Below, piece by piece: positions 25,555 through 33,111 of a DNA stretch of 64,000 nucleotides. How positions within the stretch are numbered: the first letter of the stretch is position 1; each line of letters opens with the position of its first letter. The stretch is from GCA-003244245 sp963823755 (GTDB lineage Bacteria > Actinomycetota > Actinomycetes > Mycobacteriales > Pseudonocardiaceae). Made by a program: the position numbers and the translations under genes. The DNA lies in the NCBI GenBank assembly GCA_963823755.1, contig CAWGMP010000011.1, positions 62,001 through 126,000 on the forward strand, written 5' to 3'. The notes below the pieces were generated by a model that was not told the origin of the DNA, made no database searches, and worked only from the letters and a program-made list of their open reading frames with translations.

Positions 25555-26015
25555 CGGTAGGCATGGTCAAGCCCGGCAGCGATCCACTCACCGTAGGCGA
25601 ACCGCTGACCCGCAGCCACACCGTGCTGGAGCAGTTTCAGCGGAGCTTGACTCCGGCGGACGTGCGGCGGCTGTACCCAGACGCCTACGGCCGGGACTAC
25701 GTCGCTGACCGGGACGACTACCTCATCTCCGCACCGGTCACCGTCTTTGTGCTGCACGCTTCACCCTCGGCGATCGGGAAGGCCAAGGACATCAAGGGGG
25801 CCATCCGCAGCCAGCTCGGTGACACCGACATGCTGCGCAACCACTTGCACATGCCCGACAACCCCGGCGACGCCTTCGCCGATCTCGACCACCTCGCGGG
25901 TGCCGAAACGTTTCGCCGACTCTACGAAAGGTACGATCGTGACCGAGCAGCACAACGTCTGGCGCGCTACCGGACTCTACTGGAGCAACCGAACCCCCGG
26001 CCTCGGGCTGGTTGA
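25509..26015 (+). CDS. nucleoside diphosphate kinase-like protein
   Basis: Encodes about 168 aa. It starts WQLTVGMVKPGSDPLTVGEP and has a long helix, then ISAPVTVFVLHASPSAIGKA, IRSQLGDTDMLRNHLHMPDN and PGDAFADLDHLAG. The order matches NDK (KPD start, GPV strand, GaTdP, catalytic His segment). The usual NxxHxSD is replaced by RNHLHMPDN, so phosphoryl transfer through the His is possible but untested. It overlaps both neighbours, with 77 nt shared with the DUF2797 gene. The start at 25509 is a choice between several in-frame codons. Confidence 0.65.
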   Translation: MRQPSADIAWPGWQLTVGMVKPGSDPLTVGEPLTRSHTVLEQFQRSLTPADVRRLYPDAYGRDYVADRDDYLISAPVTVFVLHASPSAIGKAKDIKGAIRSQLGDTDMLRNHLHMPDNPGDAFADLDHLAGAETFRRLYERYDRDRAAQRLARYRTLLEQPNPRPRAG

Positions 26016-26853
26016 CCCCACCGGCATCGAACGCACTCACCCCGTCGTGCCGGGGACCTCGGTGGACTACCAACTCGGTGGGCAACGGTGCTGCGTTGGC
26101 GTCTGGCTGGCCCAGCGGCGGCGGCGACAGCCCTGCCCGTTCGGGCACCTGATCCCGCCACCGGCCACCCGCGCCCAGTGCGACCCGTGCGGGGCAGCGG
26201 ATCCCGGCACGAGGTTCGCCCGCAACGCCACCCTCGATGATGGGCGCGAGTACGCACTGTATCTGGCCTGGTTCGGACCCGGTCTGACCAAGGTCGGGTT
26301 GACCGCCACCGAACGCGGCACCGACCGGCTCGCCGAACAAGGCGCGCTGGCCTTCACCTGGCTGGCCCACGGCCGCCTTCCCGACATCCTCGCCGCCGAG
26401 CGCCGCGTCTCGGCCAGCGGTCTGGCGCCCGAGCGGCGCCAGCGTCGCGTCAAACTCGCCACCTGGTGGACACTGCCGGACCACACCCAGCGCCGCGACG
26501 AGCTGCGCGCCACCTACCAACAGATCATCACGACCGTGCCGTGGCCCACCGGGCTGGACCGCGCAGCGTGCGCGGTGGTCGACCAGGTCGAGCTGTTCGG
26601 CCTCGACGCGCTGCCCGATTCCTGCCAGGAGATCACCGCCCTGACCAGCGGTGCGGTGCTCAGCGGAACCGTGCGCTGCGCTGTCGGGCGCGATCTGCTG
26701 CTCGATACCCAGGACGGGCCGCTGCTGGCTGATACCCGCCTGTTGGCCGGATGGCCCGTACACCCGAGCACCGCGGCACCCACCAGCCTGCAGCTGCGTG
26801 CCTGCGACGACGCACGCAGCGATGATGCCCCCGCCCAGGCCTCCCTGTTCTGA
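25939..26853 (+). CDS. DUF2797 family protein
   Basis: Encodes 304 aa from GTG 25939 with GAAAGG 7 nt upstream. It carries a zinc-type segment CPFGHLIPPPATRAQCDPC and the hallmark YLAWFGPGLTKVGLTATERG ... RLAEQGALAFTWLA, followed by AERRVSASGLAPERR. DUF2797 proteins are widespread in actinobacteria with no established biochemical function. Here the gene is embedded in a pterin operon and overlaps the genes before and after it, so it is cotranscribed with them. Confidence 0.8.
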   Translation: MTEQHNVWRATGLYWSNRTPGLGLVDPTGIERTHPVVPGTSVDYQLGGQRCCVGVWLAQRRRRQPCPFGHLIPPPATRAQCDPCGAADPGTRFARNATLDDGREYALYLAWFGPGLTKVGLTATERGTDRLAEQGALAFTWLAHGRLPDILAAERRVSASGLAPERRQRRVKLATWWTLPDHTQRRDELRATYQQIITTVPWPTGLDRAACAVVDQVELFGLDALPDSCQEITALTSGAVLSGTVRCAVGRDLLLDTQDGPLLADTRLLAGWPVHPSTAAPTSLQLRACDDARSDDAPAQASLF

Positions 26854-27481
26854 CACCGGCACCGGTTGGTGCCCGGTGCTGGTACTGGAGGGCATGCCCG
26901 GCGCGGGCAAGACCACCGCCGCGACCGCCCTGGCCGCCGAGCACCGGGCCGTGATCGGTGAGTACACCGCCACCACGGGAGACGTCGTGCCGATTCAGCA
27001 GCACCCAGACGTCAACGACGACGCCGGTCACCAACGCAATTGGTTGCGCAAACACCACCAGGTCCACACCGCCCGCCGCCACGGCCCGGTGTTCTGCGAC
27101 CGGGACTGGCTCTCCGCGCTGGCCTACGCCTACAGCATCGCCGACACCGACCGCGGCGAGCTGCTCACCGGCCGAGCCCACTGGGTCACCGGCTGCCTCG
27201 ACCGCGGCGATCTCACCCTCGCCAGCACCTACATCGTATTTCACCTCGACCCCTCCATGAGCCTGCAACGACGCGCGAACCGACTCATCCCCCAACACCC
27301 GTGGAGCGCTCTGCCCGGCTTGATCCGCCTCGCCGCGTTCTACGCCGACCCCGCCCAGGCCGTGGCACCTGTGCACCCGGAACTGGCTGACCGGCTGCGG
27401 TCGGCCAGCTGGCACCCATTGCGCAACCACTGCTGTGGCGACACCGTCCGGTTTCTCCGTGACCTGGCCGACCGTCCATGA
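26822..27481 (+). CDS. P-loop kinase, thymidylate-kinase-like
   Basis: Encodes about 219 aa. A Walker A motif GMPGAGKTT follows VLVLE near the N-terminus, and VFCDRDWLSALAYAYS gives the DR-type acidic/Arg element of nucleoside and nucleotide kinases. RRANRLIPQHPWS is an Arg-rich lid-like stretch. The C-terminus holds RNHCCGDTVRFLRDL. It likely phosphorylates a small hydroxyl-bearing substrate; given the context, this could be a pterin or nucleoside. The stop overlaps the ATG of the glycosyltransferase (ATGA). The start could also be GTG 26876. Confidence 0.7.
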   Translation: MMPPPRPPCSDTGTGWCPVLVLEGMPGAGKTTAATALAAEHRAVIGEYTATTGDVVPIQQHPDVNDDAGHQRNWLRKHHQVHTARRHGPVFCDRDWLSALAYAYSIADTDRGELLTGRAHWVTGCLDRGDLTLASTYIVFHLDPSMSLQRRANRLIPQHPWSALPGLIRLAAFYADPAQAVAPVHPELADRLRSASWHPLRNHCCGDTVRFLRDLADRP

Positions 27482-28740
27482 CCAGACTTCCGCGGCCAAC
27501 CGTGGTAGTGGCCCTGCACGACGGGTTCTACAGCTGCGGTACCGGAGCTGGCCACTCCAACCGCGCCCTCCTCCACGTCATCACGGGGCTGCTGCCCACC
27601 GTCGCGCGGTTGGTCGTGCTCCCGGTCTATCTCGATGCCACCAACTGCGAACACGACCCCACCTGGCACGCGGAGATCCTCACTCTGCTCGCTCACGTCG
27701 ACGCCGTGGTGCATCCGCTGGACAACGGCACAGCAGGTCGAGTCCGGTTCGGTGGCCTGGACTGCTTCCGGCACCTCGTAAGCCACACCGCCGAGGTCCT
27801 GACCCGCTGCGTACTCCCAGACGCCCACCCGCTGCTGATCTTGGCTCTGGACGCGCCGTTCCTCGGGCTGCCGCCGCTGTTGCCGGCCCCCCTCGTGGCG
27901 CAGCTGATGCTGGTACCACGATCCACCGCCCGCATCCACGCACCCACCGATCAGGAACGGATCGCCTGGGAGTCCCGCGGGCTGCACACTGCCACCAACC
28001 ACGGCGGCCGGATCGCCGCGATCTCCCAGTACATGCGGACTCACCTGCACGTCCACTACCAGGTCCCCGACCACGCCCTAATCGAGCTACCCAACGGCCT
28101 GAACCCAGCCGACTGGCAACTCACCCCACCCCAGGACACAATACTGCCGGCCCCAGCACGGGACAGCTTCCTCCTCGCGATGGGCCGCGCCCAGCCCTAC
28201 AAAGGCTTCGACGACCTCCTCGACGCCATCGCCCTCCTCCACGATGACATCGCGGTACCCCACCTCGTGCTGGCCGCCGTGACCGATGATCCCGAACCGT
28301 GCGACTACCAGCAGCACCTCACAAAGAAAATCATCAGCCTCGGGCTGGATGCCACCCTGCTGACCCGCTTCCACCCCGACATCCGCCGCTTGCTGGCACA
28401 CCCCACGCTGCGCGCAGTAGTGGTGCCTTCCCGTGCCGAACCGTTCGGTCGAGTCCCCCTCGAGGCATACGCGGCCGGAGCCGGACCGGTCATCGCCACC
28501 ACCGCCGGTGGTCTGGCCGAGCAAGTCATCGACGGCCAGACCGGGTTCGTCGCCTCACCCGAGGACCCCGCCAGCTTGGCCGCCGCCCTCCGGCGCGCAC
28601 TGGCCCTCACCCTCACCCAACGCCACCAGATCCGCCGAGCAGCACAGCGGTTCGCCGCCAACGGCTATGACCACCCCCCGGCCGTCACAGCGTTCCTCAA
28701 CCACGTCGCTCCGTGGCTTGATCGACAACCTGGCTGGTAG
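27478..28740 (+). CDS. GT4-family glycosyltransferase
   Basis: Encodes 420 aa. The C-terminal GT-B half is typical: FLLAMGRAQPYKGFDDLLDA (donor-binding start), VVVPSRAEPFGRVPLEAYAA with the E-x7-E region, GPVIATTAGGLAEQVIDGQT, then GFVASPEDPASLAAAL. The N-terminal acceptor half has HDGFYSCGTGAGHSNRALLH. Cytosolic, with no membrane helix. GT4 enzymes include the pterin glucosyltransferase of cyanobacteria, which makes a pterin acceptor plausible beside folE and PTPS. This is an inference from context only. Confidence 0.88.
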   Translation: MTRLPRPTVVVALHDGFYSCGTGAGHSNRALLHVITGLLPTVARLVVLPVYLDATNCEHDPTWHAEILTLLAHVDAVVHPLDNGTAGRVRFGGLDCFRHLVSHTAEVLTRCVLPDAHPLLILALDAPFLGLPPLLPAPLVAQLMLVPRSTARIHAPTDQERIAWESRGLHTATNHGGRIAAISQYMRTHLHVHYQVPDHALIELPNGLNPADWQLTPPQDTILPAPARDSFLLAMGRAQPYKGFDDLLDAIALLHDDIAVPHLVLAAVTDDPEPCDYQQHLTKKIISLGLDATLLTRFHPDIRRLLAHPTLRAVVVPSRAEPFGRVPLEAYAAGAGPVIATTAGGLAEQVIDGQTGFVASPEDPASLAAALRRALALTLTQRHQIRRAAQRFAANGYDHPPAVTAFLNHVAPWLDRQPGW

Positions 28741-28763
28741 TCAGTCTACATAGGAGGAAGCTA

Positions 28764-28919
28764 GTGCCGGTGCCTCCACGGCAACCCCACCAGCCCACCC
28801 CGATCCGGGTCGCCGCCTGCGCCTGCGCCAGCCCCGAACACCCCCACCCCAGCAAACCGGGAGCATCGCGCAACGAGGTCATCAACCGCCGAAACAGCCG
28901 ACCACCATCACTGCACTGA
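28764..28919 (+). CDS. short peptide gene at the end of the pterin operon (51 aa)
   Basis: GTG 28764 has an excellent TAGGAGGAAG site and follows the glycosyltransferase by 23 nt. The peptide reads MPVPPRQPHQPTPIRVAACA, CASPEHPHPSKPG, NEVINRRNSRPPSLH. It is Pro-rich and basic, with two Cys in ACACAS. No family recognised. The strong ribosome site is the main support. Confidence 0.45.
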   Translation: MPVPPRQPHQPTPIRVAACACASPEHPHPSKPGASRNEVINRRNSRPPSLH

Positions 28920-29390
28920 CCCGAACGCCGCTGGACGCGGACGAACGTATGCGGATGAGATCGAAGATGAGCCCACCAGGGCTCCCCTTGCCTCACCGAG
29001 ACCATCGCACGAGGGGGCATGGGAGATGCGGCGAGCCCCGCTCCCATTGCACCGGTACGTCTACCTCATCACCCTTGATCGCGCCGGCTCGACGTGGACG
29101 ATGTCGACCCAACGGAACGGCGGACCTGTGGCCTGGCGATTACTAGAAGCCACCACGGAACAGTGCTGGTCATGACCGTTTTCAGGTCGTTGCTGAGGAG
29201 TTTGGGCGTGCGACACGTCCGGATGGCCTGCGCGGGGTAGCGAGGGTGGTGGAGTGGACTGCGGCATCCTGCCTCGGGTTTCCTCGGCGTCGTAGGGTGC
29301 CGTGAGGCAACCGCGTCAGCGCCGGGGATGACGTTAGCCTGAGGTGCTCGCCGCACTACGCAAGGTAAGCACGCATCCGTCTCCCCGGGG
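28920..29390. other. intergenic, no gene recognised
   Basis: About 470 bp between the pterin operon and the kinase gene. Short frames on both strands lack ribosome sites and family patterns. The promoter of the kinase gene should lie at its right end. Confidence 0.4.
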
Positions 29391-31061
29391 GTGGCAGTGA
29401 GCGATGAGGGTGAGTTGATCGCTGGGCGCTATCGTCTGGTCTCGCGCTTGGGCAGTGGGGCGATGGGGGTGGTGTGGCAGGCGCAGGACGAGCGCCTGCA
29501 CCGCACCGTCGCGATCAAGCAGCTGTTGCTGCCCTCAAGGCTGAGCGAGAGTGAGGCTGAGGAGGCCAACCGTCGGGCGATGCGGGAGGGGCGTATCACC
29601 GCCCGGTTGCACCACCCGCACGCGATCGCGGTCTACGACGTGGTCGAGCACGGGGATCAACCGTGCCTGATCATGGAGTACCTGGCGTCGAGGAGCCTGG
29701 CAACGGTGCTGTCCGCACAGGGTGTGCTCCTGCCCGATGAAGTCGCCAGGATCGGCAGCCAGATCGCCTCCGCGCTGGCCGCCGCGCACAAGGCGGGCAT
29801 CGTGCACCGCGATATCAAGCCGGGCAACGTGCTGCTCGCGGCTGACGGCACGGTCAAGATCACCGACTTTGGTGTCTCCCACGCCGTGGGTGATGTCACC
29901 GTGACCGCCACGGGGATGCTGACCGGGACGCCCGCCTACCTGGCTCCGGAGGTGGCTCAGGGCAAGAATGCCGGCTTCTTTTCGGACGTGTTCTCCCTGG
30001 GCGCCACGCTCTACGCCGCGCTGGAGGGCACGCCGCCGTTCGGACTGGACAACAACGCCCTTGCCCTGCTGCACCAGGTGGCCTCGGGCGAGATCATTCC
30101 GCCCAGGCAGTCCGGTCCGCTCACCCCTGTGCTGGTGCGCCTGTTGGCGCCGAACCCCGACCAACGCCCCACCATGGACCAGGCCCACGATGCGCTGGCC
30201 ATGCTTGCCGCCAACTTAGCCGGACTCGCAGGCGGTCTGTCCGTCCCCGCACCGCCATCACCCCAACACGACCGACCCTTCGAACCTGTCCCGAGAACGC
30301 AGCAGACACTCATCCAGGCGGCCCCACCGGAGGAGACGATCAGCCCCGTGGGGTCCACCGGACTATACGCTACAGCCGGTCGTGCGCCGGCCGAGGGCAG
30401 TCACAACAGATGGCCGGGGCATCGGAAACTCCTCGCTGGCATCAGCACGGTCGTGCTGCTAGCAGCCGGTGTCCTGATGGCCGGGCTGATCAGCCAGAAC
30501 AACGTTACCGACGGTAACGCCGCCACCCCGACGAATACGTCGAGCGACCCTTTACGGAGCCTGCAAGTCCCCACCCCACCAGGACCGAACAACACAACGC
30601 AGGTAACCCCTACGAACACGTCGAGCGAGCCTTCGCAGAGCCTGCAAGCCCTTCCCACTCCACCAGGACCGAGCAACACGACGCCGGTAGCTCCCACCAC
30701 CCCGGCCGTCCCAGGTAGTCCGCCGGACACGCCGGAACAGCTGCAGGGGGCGATCATGGACTATTACGCGTTGGTGCCGGGAAACCTGTCGGCGGCCTGG
30801 AACCGGCTCACGGCGAACTACCAACAGAGCCACGCTGGGGGCTTCACCGGGTATCAGAGTTTCTGGAGCCCCGTGCAGCGCGTCGTGGTCTTTGACGTTT
30901 CCGCGGAACAAGGCGACGCGGTGGATGCGACAATTGACTACTTTTTCAAGGACGGCAGGGTCGTAGAGGAGCGGACCAGCTACGGGCTGATCACCGAGGA
31001 CGGTCTGTGGAAGATCAATAGCTCCACAGTCCACAGTAGTCAGACCAAGCAGGGCAGCTGA
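29391..31061 (+). CDS. transmembrane serine/threonine protein kinase (PknB type)
   Basis: Encodes 556 aa. The kinase domain (about residues 12-275) has GSGAMG (21-26), the Lys of VAIKQ (K43), HRDIKPGN (139-146), DFG (159-161) and GTPAYLAPE. A juxtamembrane linker leads to one helix (about 348-368). The outside part begins with two tandem TPTNTSS...TPPGP repeats and ends in a domain of about 110 aa (DYYALVPGNLSAAWNRLTAN, WSPVQRVVVFDVSAEQGDAV), which is probably the sensor. That domain resembles the short SnoaL/NTF2-like extracellular domains found in such kinases. Start is GTG 29391 or GTG 29397. Confidence 0.92.
   Translation: MAVSDEGELIAGRYRLVSRLGSGAMGVVWQAQDERLHRTVAIKQLLLPSRLSESEAEEANRRAMREGRITARLHHPHAIAVYDVVEHGDQPCLIMEYLASRSLATVLSAQGVLLPDEVARIGSQIASALAAAHKAGIVHRDIKPGNVLLAADGTVKITDFGVSHAVGDVTVTATGMLTGTPAYLAPEVAQGKNAGFFSDVFSLGATLYAALEGTPPFGLDNNALALLHQVASGEIIPPRQSGPLTPVLVRLLAPNPDQRPTMDQAHDALAMLAANLAGLAGGLSVPAPPSPQHDRPFEPVPRTQQTLIQAAPPEETISPVGSTGLYATAGRAPAEGSHNRWPGHRKLLAGISTVVLLAAGVLMAGLISQNNVTDGNAATPTNTSSDPLRSLQVPTPPGPNNTTQVTPTNTSSEPSQSLQALPTPPGPSNTTPVAPTTPAVPGSPPDTPEQLQGAIMDYYALVPGNLSAAWNRLTANYQQSHAGGFTGYQSFWSPVQRVVVFDVSAEQGDAVDATIDYFFKDGRVVEERTSYGLITEDGLWKINSSTVHSSQTKQGS
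30525..30690 (+). repeat. tandem 81-bp coding repeat in kinase ectodomain linker
   Basis: The blocks starting at about 30531 and 30612 (ACGAATACGTCGAGC / ACGAACACGTCGAGC) encode two Pro/Thr-rich units, giving an extended extracellular stalk. Confidence 0.7.
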
Positions 31062-31303
31062 GTACACAGCCGGTCACGCACACAGGCCCGGTCAGGTGTG
31101 ACAGAAATACAGCCTCAAGATCACATATCAGTGATCATCGCAGCTGAGTTGAGAATGTCGGTTGCGGTTGTGCAGGCAGGTGACCTCGATACCGTGGATG
31201 TACTCGTCGGTGATCAACAGGGCGACCGGGCAGCCTCCACTGAGGACAGTTCTAGTCCGCATGCAGTCCGCGGCAGGTCCGCGCGCGGACGTAAGCTGGC
31301 GCG

Positions 31304-31846
31304 ATGCCGCGTCACTGGCTGAACGCCAAAAGGGCAGGTCAGGCCAAGTCTGAGCCGGTTTCCCGCTGGTCCGTTGGACCGGGTCAGGAGTCGGTGTGGG
31401 ATTACCCGCGCCCGCCACGCGCCGAGCGGGTGTCGCGCCGGGTTCGGATCGTGCACGGGGGCACTCTCGTGCTTGACACCGACGATGTGGTGCGCGTGCT
31501 GGAGACGTCGCACCCGCCGTCCTACTACCTGCCGCGTTCAGAGTTTCGGGTGCCGCTACTGCCCGCTCCGCGGCTCACGATGTGCGAGTGGAAGGGCGAG
31601 GCGTGCTACGTCGATCTGGAGGTGCCCGGCGTCGCGCCGCTGCGCGAGGTCGGATGGTGGTACCCGCAGCCTGATCTGCGCTACCCGCAACTCACCGATC
31701 GGGTGGCGAGCTACGCCGGCCGGTTCGACGAGGTGACTCTCGACGGGGAACCGGTGACGCCCCAGCCGGGCGAGTTCTACGGCGGCTGGATCACCGCGGA
31801 CGTCGTCGGCCCGTTCAAGGGCGTCCCCGGCAGTCGGGGCTGGTAA
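31304..31846 (+). CDS. DUF427 family protein
   Basis: Encodes 180 aa with the complete DUF427 pattern: SVWDYPRPPRAERVSRRVRI near residue 30, VRVLETSHPPSYYLP, MCEWKGEACYVDL, a VGWWYPQP turn, YAGRFDEVTLDGEPVTPQPG, and the closing FYGGWITADVVGPFKG. These small beta-sheet proteins are common in actinobacteria and their role is unknown. The gene is monocistronic between the kinase gene and the convergent Ntn-hydrolase-like gene. Confidence 0.88.
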   Translation: MPRHWLNAKRAGQAKSEPVSRWSVGPGQESVWDYPRPPRAERVSRRVRIVHGGTLVLDTDDVVRVLETSHPPSYYLPRSEFRVPLLPAPRLTMCEWKGEACYVDLEVPGVAPLREVGWWYPQPDLRYPQLTDRVASYAGRFDEVTLDGEPVTPQPGEFYGGWITADVVGPFKGVPGSRGW

Positions 31847-31920
31847 CGCGAACGGGGCTGGTAGCGCGAATCGCTCCGGCGGGTATCACCGGTTACCAGC
31901 GGCACGCCCAGGCTGACGGC

Positions 31921-32457
31921 TTACTGATTGTTACCCCTTCCGCCCGGCTTAGCCGGCCGCACGCTCATGGGCAGCTCATGGATCGAGATAGGCGGCGCGC
32001 AAAAGATGGTGAGCTCACAGGTGACTCCTATCGCTTCTTCGACCGTCTTGCCCAGGTGCAGCGCAGTTCTGGCGTACTCCCATCCGCTGCCTACGGCCCA
32101 GTACTCGTGATAGTTGACACTGAGGTCGTAGGTGACGGAGGTGAGCCTGCCGTCGTAGGCTATCAGCCAACTGTTCGTCGACTCGAAGTTCTTTATCATC
32201 TTATCGCACCACTGGTTGAACTCGACGAAGAATTGGAGAACGTCGCGCTTCTCGCTGCTCTGCGGTTTGTGTGTGGCGAGGTAGACAGCCATGTGGTTGT
32301 TATGGCTGCCGTATCCGGCTCCGCCGACGATGATGTCCGGAAGTACGATGAGCTTGCCGTCTTGGAGTACTTCCTTCGCCTGCCAACCCCAGGTTCGCTG
32401 ACCGTCGCTCCCGATGACGATTTTATCCTCTTCGACCTTGCCCGCGATGACCGTCAC
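31921..32457 (-). CDS. Ntn-hydrolase (proteasome-beta/HslV-like) protein
   Basis: Encodes 178 aa from GTG 32457 with GGAG 7 nt before it. It begins MTVIAGKVEEDKIVIGSDGQ, so removal of Met would expose a Thr nucleophile. Then come GKLIVLPDIIVGGAGYGS and EYWAVGSGWEYARTALHLGK, matching the sheet-helix order of HslV/20S-like peptidases and their phage-type relatives. The base composition is more AT-rich than its neighbours, suggesting transfer. There is no partner ATPase nearby. Substrate and activity are unknown. Confidence 0.65.
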   Translation of the reverse strand: MTVIAGKVEEDKIVIGSDGQRTWGWQAKEVLQDGKLIVLPDIIVGGAGYGSHNNHMAVYLATHKPQSSEKRDVLQFFVEFNQWCDKMIKNFESTNSWLIAYDGRLTSVTYDLSVNYHEYWAVGSGWEYARTALHLGKTVEEAIGVTCELTIFCAPPISIHELPMSVRPAKPGGRGNNQ

Positions 32458-32515
32458 GATTCCGCTCCAGTGTGAGGATAAATGCCGCCTGCCGGGGCTG
32501 TTCTACAGTGTCGTC

Positions 32516-32914
32516 TCAGTTCGGGGCGCAGCTTCTGCCACTGCAGGTGCATCCGGCGCAACCACCCTTCGGCGGTGGCATGGTGGCGGCTACCCGGTGG
32601 CCGAGCAATCCGCCGGCGATCAGCAACCCGACAGTGCCTGCGCCCGCTACCCCGACGACCACGGTGAACGCCGGACCGCTCGTCCCGAAGGCCAGCGCGC
32701 CCCCAATCGCGCCGACCACACCGGCCGCGAGCACCGGCGGGGCGGCCACCCGATTGGCCGCGCTGAAGGCTGCCTCTGAGCGCAGCGTCGCGGGAGTGCG
32801 GATGCCGGCGAACCGGTTGCGCGGTAATCGCCGCGTCCAGCCGAGCAAGCCGACGGTGAGCAGCCCAACACCGGCGACCAGCAGCAACATCCCGAGCAGC
32901 GCGGATGCAGACAC
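32516..32914 (-). CDS. SdpI family membrane protein
   Basis: Encodes about 132 aa with hydrophobic helices at the N-terminus (LLGMLLLVAGVGLLTVGLLG) and two more later. In between is the SdpI signature NRFAGIRTPATLRSEAAFSA-AN. It ends in a Cys-rich tail (CAGCTCSGRSC), which is unusual and could bind metal. In Bacillus SdpI is an immunity protein against a cannibalism toxin; most actinobacterial members are uncharacterised. It is divergent from leuS, sharing the upstream region. Confidence 0.75.
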   Translation of the reverse strand: MSASALLGMLLLVAGVGLLTVGLLGWTRRLPRNRFAGIRTPATLRSEAAFSAANRVAAPPVLAAGVVGAIGGALAFGTSGPAFTVVVGVAGAGTVGLLIAGGLLGHRVAATMPPPKGGCAGCTCSGRSCAPN

Positions 32915-32971
32915 GACTGCCAGGATACCGGGGCCGGGAGCGCCGCTGCTCAACCTGCTATCGTCAGGACC

Positions 32972-33010
32972 GTGCGCAACGCACGCTGGCTTCTTCCCAA
33001 GCCGCGCTGA
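32972..33010 (+). promoter_or_regulatory. putative leuS leader peptide
   Basis: GTG 32972 opens a 12-codon frame, MRNARWLLPKPR, ending in TGA 33008-33010. The two consecutive Leu codons are CTT CTT, which are rare in this high-GC genome. A T-rich terminator hairpin follows 20 nt later, ahead of leuS. This is the layout of classical attenuation by leucyl-tRNA supply. Confidence 0.6.
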
Positions 33011-33029
33011 CCGCCGGTCGGTGCGGCGA

Positions 33030-33066
33030 CCCCCTATGGCCTCAGCGCCTGGGGGGTTTCTTGTTT
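33030..33066 (+). terminator. intrinsic terminator (attenuator) before leuS
   Basis: CCCCC (33030-33034) pairs with GGGGG (within 33051-33056), and inner GGC pairs with GCC. The stem is followed by TTTCTTGTTT. It lies between the leader frame and the leuS ribosome site. Confidence 0.65.
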
Positions 33067-33111
33067 CCTGGGGATGTCGATGATTCGGGGCCGAGCCCGG
33101 AAGGACACACG

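Noticed and set aside
28920..29390. Small minus-strand genes in the gap before the kinase
   Set aside because: No ribosome sites, and composition is typical of chance frames in GC-rich DNA.
32905..33111. Longer leuS starting about 69 codons upstream
   Set aside because: The extension would run across the leader peptide and terminator and has no similarity to leucyl-tRNA synthetases. TTG 33112 has a proper ribosome site.
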